A stretch of DNA of 64,000 bases from Pseudomonas corrugata (GTDB lineage Bacteria > Pseudomonadota > Gammaproteobacteria > Pseudomonadales > Pseudomonadaceae): positions 600,981 through 664,980 of the forward strand of contig NZ_LHVK01000003.1 of the NCBI RefSeq assembly GCF_001269905.1. The letters are read 5' to 3'. The position numbers and the translations under genes were made by a program. Below the pieces are notes generated by a model, which worked only from the letters and a program-made list of their open reading frames with translations, did not search any database and was not told the DNA's origin. This document shows positions 61,805 to 64,000 of this stretch, one piece after another (the first letter of the stretch is position 1; the number at the start of each line of letters is the position of its first letter).

Positions 61805-62284
61805 ATGAATAACAAGAACAGGATCTGTCTCTGGTACGAAGGCGATGCCGTGGAGGCGGCGCAGTTCTACGCCGCGACGTTCCCGGACAGTGCGGTACAC
61901 GCCGTCCATCACGCGCCTGGCGACTATCCGTCGGGCAAGGAAGGCGATGTGTTGACGGTGGAGTTCACGGTGATGGGTATCCCCTGCATCGGGCTGAACG
62001 GCGGCCCGGTGTTCAAGCATAACGAGTCCTTCTCGTTCCAGGTGTCCACCGATGACCAGGCTGAAACGGACCGTTTCTGGAATGCGATTGTCGGGAACGG
62101 CGGTGAGGAAAGTGTCTGCGGCTGGTGCAAGGACAAGTGGGGGCTGTCGTGGCAGATCAGCCCGCGCATCCTGACCGACGCCGTCGCCGGCCCCGACAAG
62201 GCCGCCGCCAAGCGCGCGTTCGAGGCCATGATGCAGATGACCAAGATCGACGTTGCAGCGATTGAAGCGGCGCTGAAAGGCTAG
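61805..62284 (+). CDS. VOC-family protein, PhnB/YjdN type
   Basis: Glyoxalase-fold protein of 159 residues. NRICLWYEGDAVEAAQFYAATFPDSAVHAVHHAPGDYPSG is the family start, and LTVEFTVMGIPCIGLNGGPVFKHNESFSFQVSTDDQAETDRFWNAIVGNGGEESVCGWCKDKWGLSWQISPRILTD follows. It matches the 3-demethylubiquinone-9 methyltransferase-like (PhnB) Pfam group, which is not a real methyltransferase; the substrate is unknown. It stands alone before a REP pair. Confidence 0.88.
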   Translation: MNNKNRICLWYEGDAVEAAQFYAATFPDSAVHAVHHAPGDYPSGKEGDVLTVEFTVMGIPCIGLNGGPVFKHNESFSFQVSTDDQAETDRFWNAIVGNGGEESVCGWCKDKWGLSWQISPRILTDAVAGPDKAAAKRAFEAMMQMTKIDVAAIEAALKG

Positions 62285-62307
62285 TCGGCTGGCGACTGAC
62301 CCACCGC

Positions 62308-62403
62308 CATCGCGAGCAGGCTCGCTCCCACAATGGATCTCCGGTGAACCCAATATCTGCACCACACCCAAATCCCCTGTGGGAGCGAGCCTGCTCGCGA
62401 TGG
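62308..62403. repeat. REP pair, inverted
   Basis: CATCGCGAGCAGGCTCGCTCCCACA (62308-62332) and TGTGGGAGCGAGCCTGCTCGCGATG (62379-62403) face outward on either side of a 46-bp spacer. It separates the convergent VOC and RidA genes. Confidence 0.9.
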
Positions 62404-62416
62404 CGTCATCACTGAC

Positions 62417-62815
62417 TCACCGCCCAGCGTCAGGCAACCTGGCGATCACCTTGATCTCGAACTCAAACCCATACAGCCACGTCACCCCAACCGCCGTCAG
62501 TGTCGGGTGCGGCGCGCTGCCCCAGAATTCAGGCACCACTTTCCAGATCGTCTCGAATTTCGATTCGGGATCGACCATGAAAATGGTGACGTCCACCACA
62601 TCGTCAAAGGTGCAATCGGCGGCGGTGAGAATCGCCTCCAGGTTGGTGAACGCACGCCGCACCTGAACCTCCAGGTCCGGCTCCGGCGAACCGTCGTCGG
62701 TGCTGCCGACCTGGCCCGATACGAAAAGAAAACCATTGGACCGGATCGCCGGCGAATAACGGTTGCGCTCGTAAAGCGCTTGGCGTCCAGGTGGGAAAAC
62801 TACATCGCGCGTCAT
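62417..62815 (-). CDS. RidA-family protein
   Basis: 132-residue YjgF/UK114 protein of a different subgroup from that at 54992. MTRDVVFPPGRQALYERNRYSPAIRSNGFLFVSGQVGSTDDGSPEPDLEVQVRRAFTNLEAIL and FDDVVDVTIFMVDPESKFETIWKVVPEFWG are the recognisable parts. The RidA arginine position reads PHPTLTAVGV, with no Arg, so the classical deaminase activity is doubtful. GGAGG lies 5 nt before the ATG at 62815. It is divergent from a LysR-family gene 134 bp away, probably its regulator. Confidence 0.88.
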   Translation of the reverse strand: MTRDVVFPPGRQALYERNRYSPAIRSNGFLFVSGQVGSTDDGSPEPDLEVQVRRAFTNLEAILTAADCTFDDVVDVTIFMVDPESKFETIWKVVPEFWGSAPHPTLTAVGVTWLYGFEFEIKVIARLPDAGR

Positions 62816-62949
62816 GGGAACCTCCATCGGGAATCAGTGGGAAATCAACGATGAAGTCACTCTAGGGGCTTGTGTCCGGGCGATAAACGCGCAACCTTGG
62901 CGATCACTGTTTGTGAAATCCAAACAATCTGATCGATTACGGAGCAGCA

Positions 62950-63876
62950 ATGGATCGTTTCGATGCGATGCAGGCATTTGCCCGGGTGGTGGAGGCGGGC
63001 AGTTTCACCAAAGCCGCCGAGACCCTGCACATGAGCAAGACCACCGTGACCCAGCTGGTGCAGCAGTTGGAGGCACGCCTGCGGGTCAAGCTGCTCAACC
63101 GCACGACACGTAAGGTCAACGTCACCGCCCAGGGTGCCGTCTATTACCAACGGGTGTTGCGTTTGCTCGCCGACATGGACGATGCCGAAGCCAGCCTGTC
63201 CGATGCCCAGGCATTGCCCAGGGGCCGCTTGCGGGTAGACGTCCCGAGCCCGCTGGCCGCCTTGATCCTGGTGCCGGCGCTGCCGACGTTCCATGCGCGC
63301 TACCCGGATATCCAGATCGACATGGGCGTCAGCGATCGCATCGTGGACATCATCGATGAAAGCGTCGATTGCGTGGTGCGCGGCGGCGAACTGACGGACC
63401 AGTCGCTGATCGCCCGGCGCATCGGTGATCTCGAGCTGGGCGTCTTCGCGGCGCCGAGCTACCTGGCACGCGTTGGCACCCCGGCGCATCCACGAGACCT
63501 CGAAGACTCCCTGCATCGTATCGTCGGCTTCCTCTGGGCCCGCACCGGCAAAGCCGTGCCCTATGCCATGCACAACGCCAATGAACACCTGCACATCAAC
63601 GGGCGCTACGCCCTGGCCGTCGACGATGGCAACGCCTACCTCGCGGCGGGCCTGGCGGGGCTGGGGGTGCTGTGGCTACCCAAGTACATGTCCAGCCCCC
63701 ACGAAGCCAACGGCGAGCTGGTACCGCTTTTCGATACGTGGCGCATCGACCCGATGCCGCTCTACCTGGCTTACCCGCCGAACCGGCATATCAGTGCCAG
63801 GTTGAGGGTGTTCATCGAATGGATGGTGGAATTGATGGCGCAGCATGCGCCGGTTGCGGATCGTCGTGGGTTGTAA
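62950..63876 (+). CDS. LysR-family transcriptional regulator
   Basis: 308-residue regulator. The winged helix is MDRFDAMQAFARVVEAGSFTKAAETLHMSKTTVTQLVQQLEARLRVKLLNRTTRKVNVTAQG. The effector domain begins GRLRVDVPSPLAALILVPALPTFHARYPDIQIDMGVSDRIVDIIDESVDCVVRGG, the CrgA-like subgroup. It is divergent from the RidA gene, and likely controls it. The next gene starts 57 bp later on the same strand. Confidence 0.92.
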   Translation: MDRFDAMQAFARVVEAGSFTKAAETLHMSKTTVTQLVQQLEARLRVKLLNRTTRKVNVTAQGAVYYQRVLRLLADMDDAEASLSDAQALPRGRLRVDVPSPLAALILVPALPTFHARYPDIQIDMGVSDRIVDIIDESVDCVVRGGELTDQSLIARRIGDLELGVFAAPSYLARVGTPAHPRDLEDSLHRIVGFLWARTGKAVPYAMHNANEHLHINGRYALAVDDGNAYLAAGLAGLGVLWLPKYMSSPHEANGELVPLFDTWRIDPMPLYLAYPPNRHISARLRVFIEWMVELMAQHAPVADRRGL

Positions 63877-63933
63877 ACTGCCAGGACACTCCATCACCGT
63901 TGCTCGCTGACTTTCAATGCAAAGGAATGCCGA

Positions 63934-64000
63934 ATGATCGCCGAAGGGTTCGCCGTACTGCTGGACTATTCACTTTATCTGTCACCGGGCCTCGTCCTCC
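63934..64000 (+). CDS. Unidentified gene, 5' end only
   Basis: AAGGA sits 7 nt before the ATG at 63934, and the frame stays open for 22 codons to the window end. The protein starts MIAEGFAVLLDYSLYLSPGLVL, with hydrophobic residues consistent with an exported or membrane protein. It may be co-transcribed with the preceding LysR gene. Too little is visible to name it. Confidence 0.5.
   Translation, partial: MIAEGFAVLLDYSLYLSPGLVL

Noticed and set aside
61432..61812. Plus-strand 126-codon frame between the Kef pair and the VOC gene
   Set aside because: Starts inside the oxidoreductase gene on the other strand, has no ribosome site and no recognisable sequence.

Overview
The window is chromosomal DNA of a Pseudomonas, most likely of the P. 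fluorescens species complex. The evidence is a fused nuoCD, a monomeric Idh beside a dimeric Icd, a ClpS whose sequence I recognise as Pseudomonas, dense REP-type repeats (core GTGGGAGCGAGCCTGCTCGC), a DUF6124-type MFKVTPNPP gene with its leader, and uniformly high GC codon use. No phage, plasmid, tRNA, rRNA or CRISPR array was recognised.

Positions 1-34,200 are a conserved core block. From memory its order resembles the PAO1 region from tusDCBE to nuo (about PA2605-PA2639), and parts match E. coli (trxB, ftsK-lolA-rarA-serS, clpS-clpA-infA-aat). In order it holds: the start of the nuo operon (nuoA, nuoB, nuoCD, running off the left edge); aceA; a mini-secretin; a GNAT-roxA pair; purB, hflD, mnmA and nudJ; divergent idh and icd; cspD; clpS-clpA; infA; bpt-aat; trxB; ftsK-lolA-rarA-crcB-serS-cysG; a glutathionyl-hydroquinone reductase; and tusDCBE followed by a TrpD2/YbiB-like gene. 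Two processes are well represented. One is the N-degron route (Aat, Bpt, ClpS, ClpA). The other is tRNA 2-thiouridine synthesis (TusBCD, TusE, MnmA).

Positions 34,200-64,000 are more accessory: small lipoproteins, N-acetyltransferases, periplasmic gamma-glutamyltransferase, a cysteine hydrolase, a DUF6124 gene with a structured leader, a tandem-CAP secreted protein, a DMT exporter, and an SMP-30 lactonase facing a TAXI-TRAP transporter operon. A LacI-controlled sugar locus follows (Gfo/Idh/MocA oxidoreductase, TIM-barrel isomerase, NHS-type transporter) with a clear promoter and an 18-bp palindromic operator. After it come a PL7 alginate lyase, an orphan lactate permease, two RidA proteins, an NmrA-like reductase, a degenerate SRAP protein, two LysR regulators, an aldo/keto reductase, a Kef potassium-efflux pair, and a gene cut by the right edge.

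The signals I consider least explained are the switch-like leader of the DUF6124 gene (about 38,286-38,501), a 132-bp MITE-like inverted-repeat element that supplies the bpt stop codon, a strong Fur-box match upstream of nuo with no obvious iron gene, a recent 110-bp tandem duplication across the end of cysG, and an SRAP protein lacking two of the family's active-site residues.
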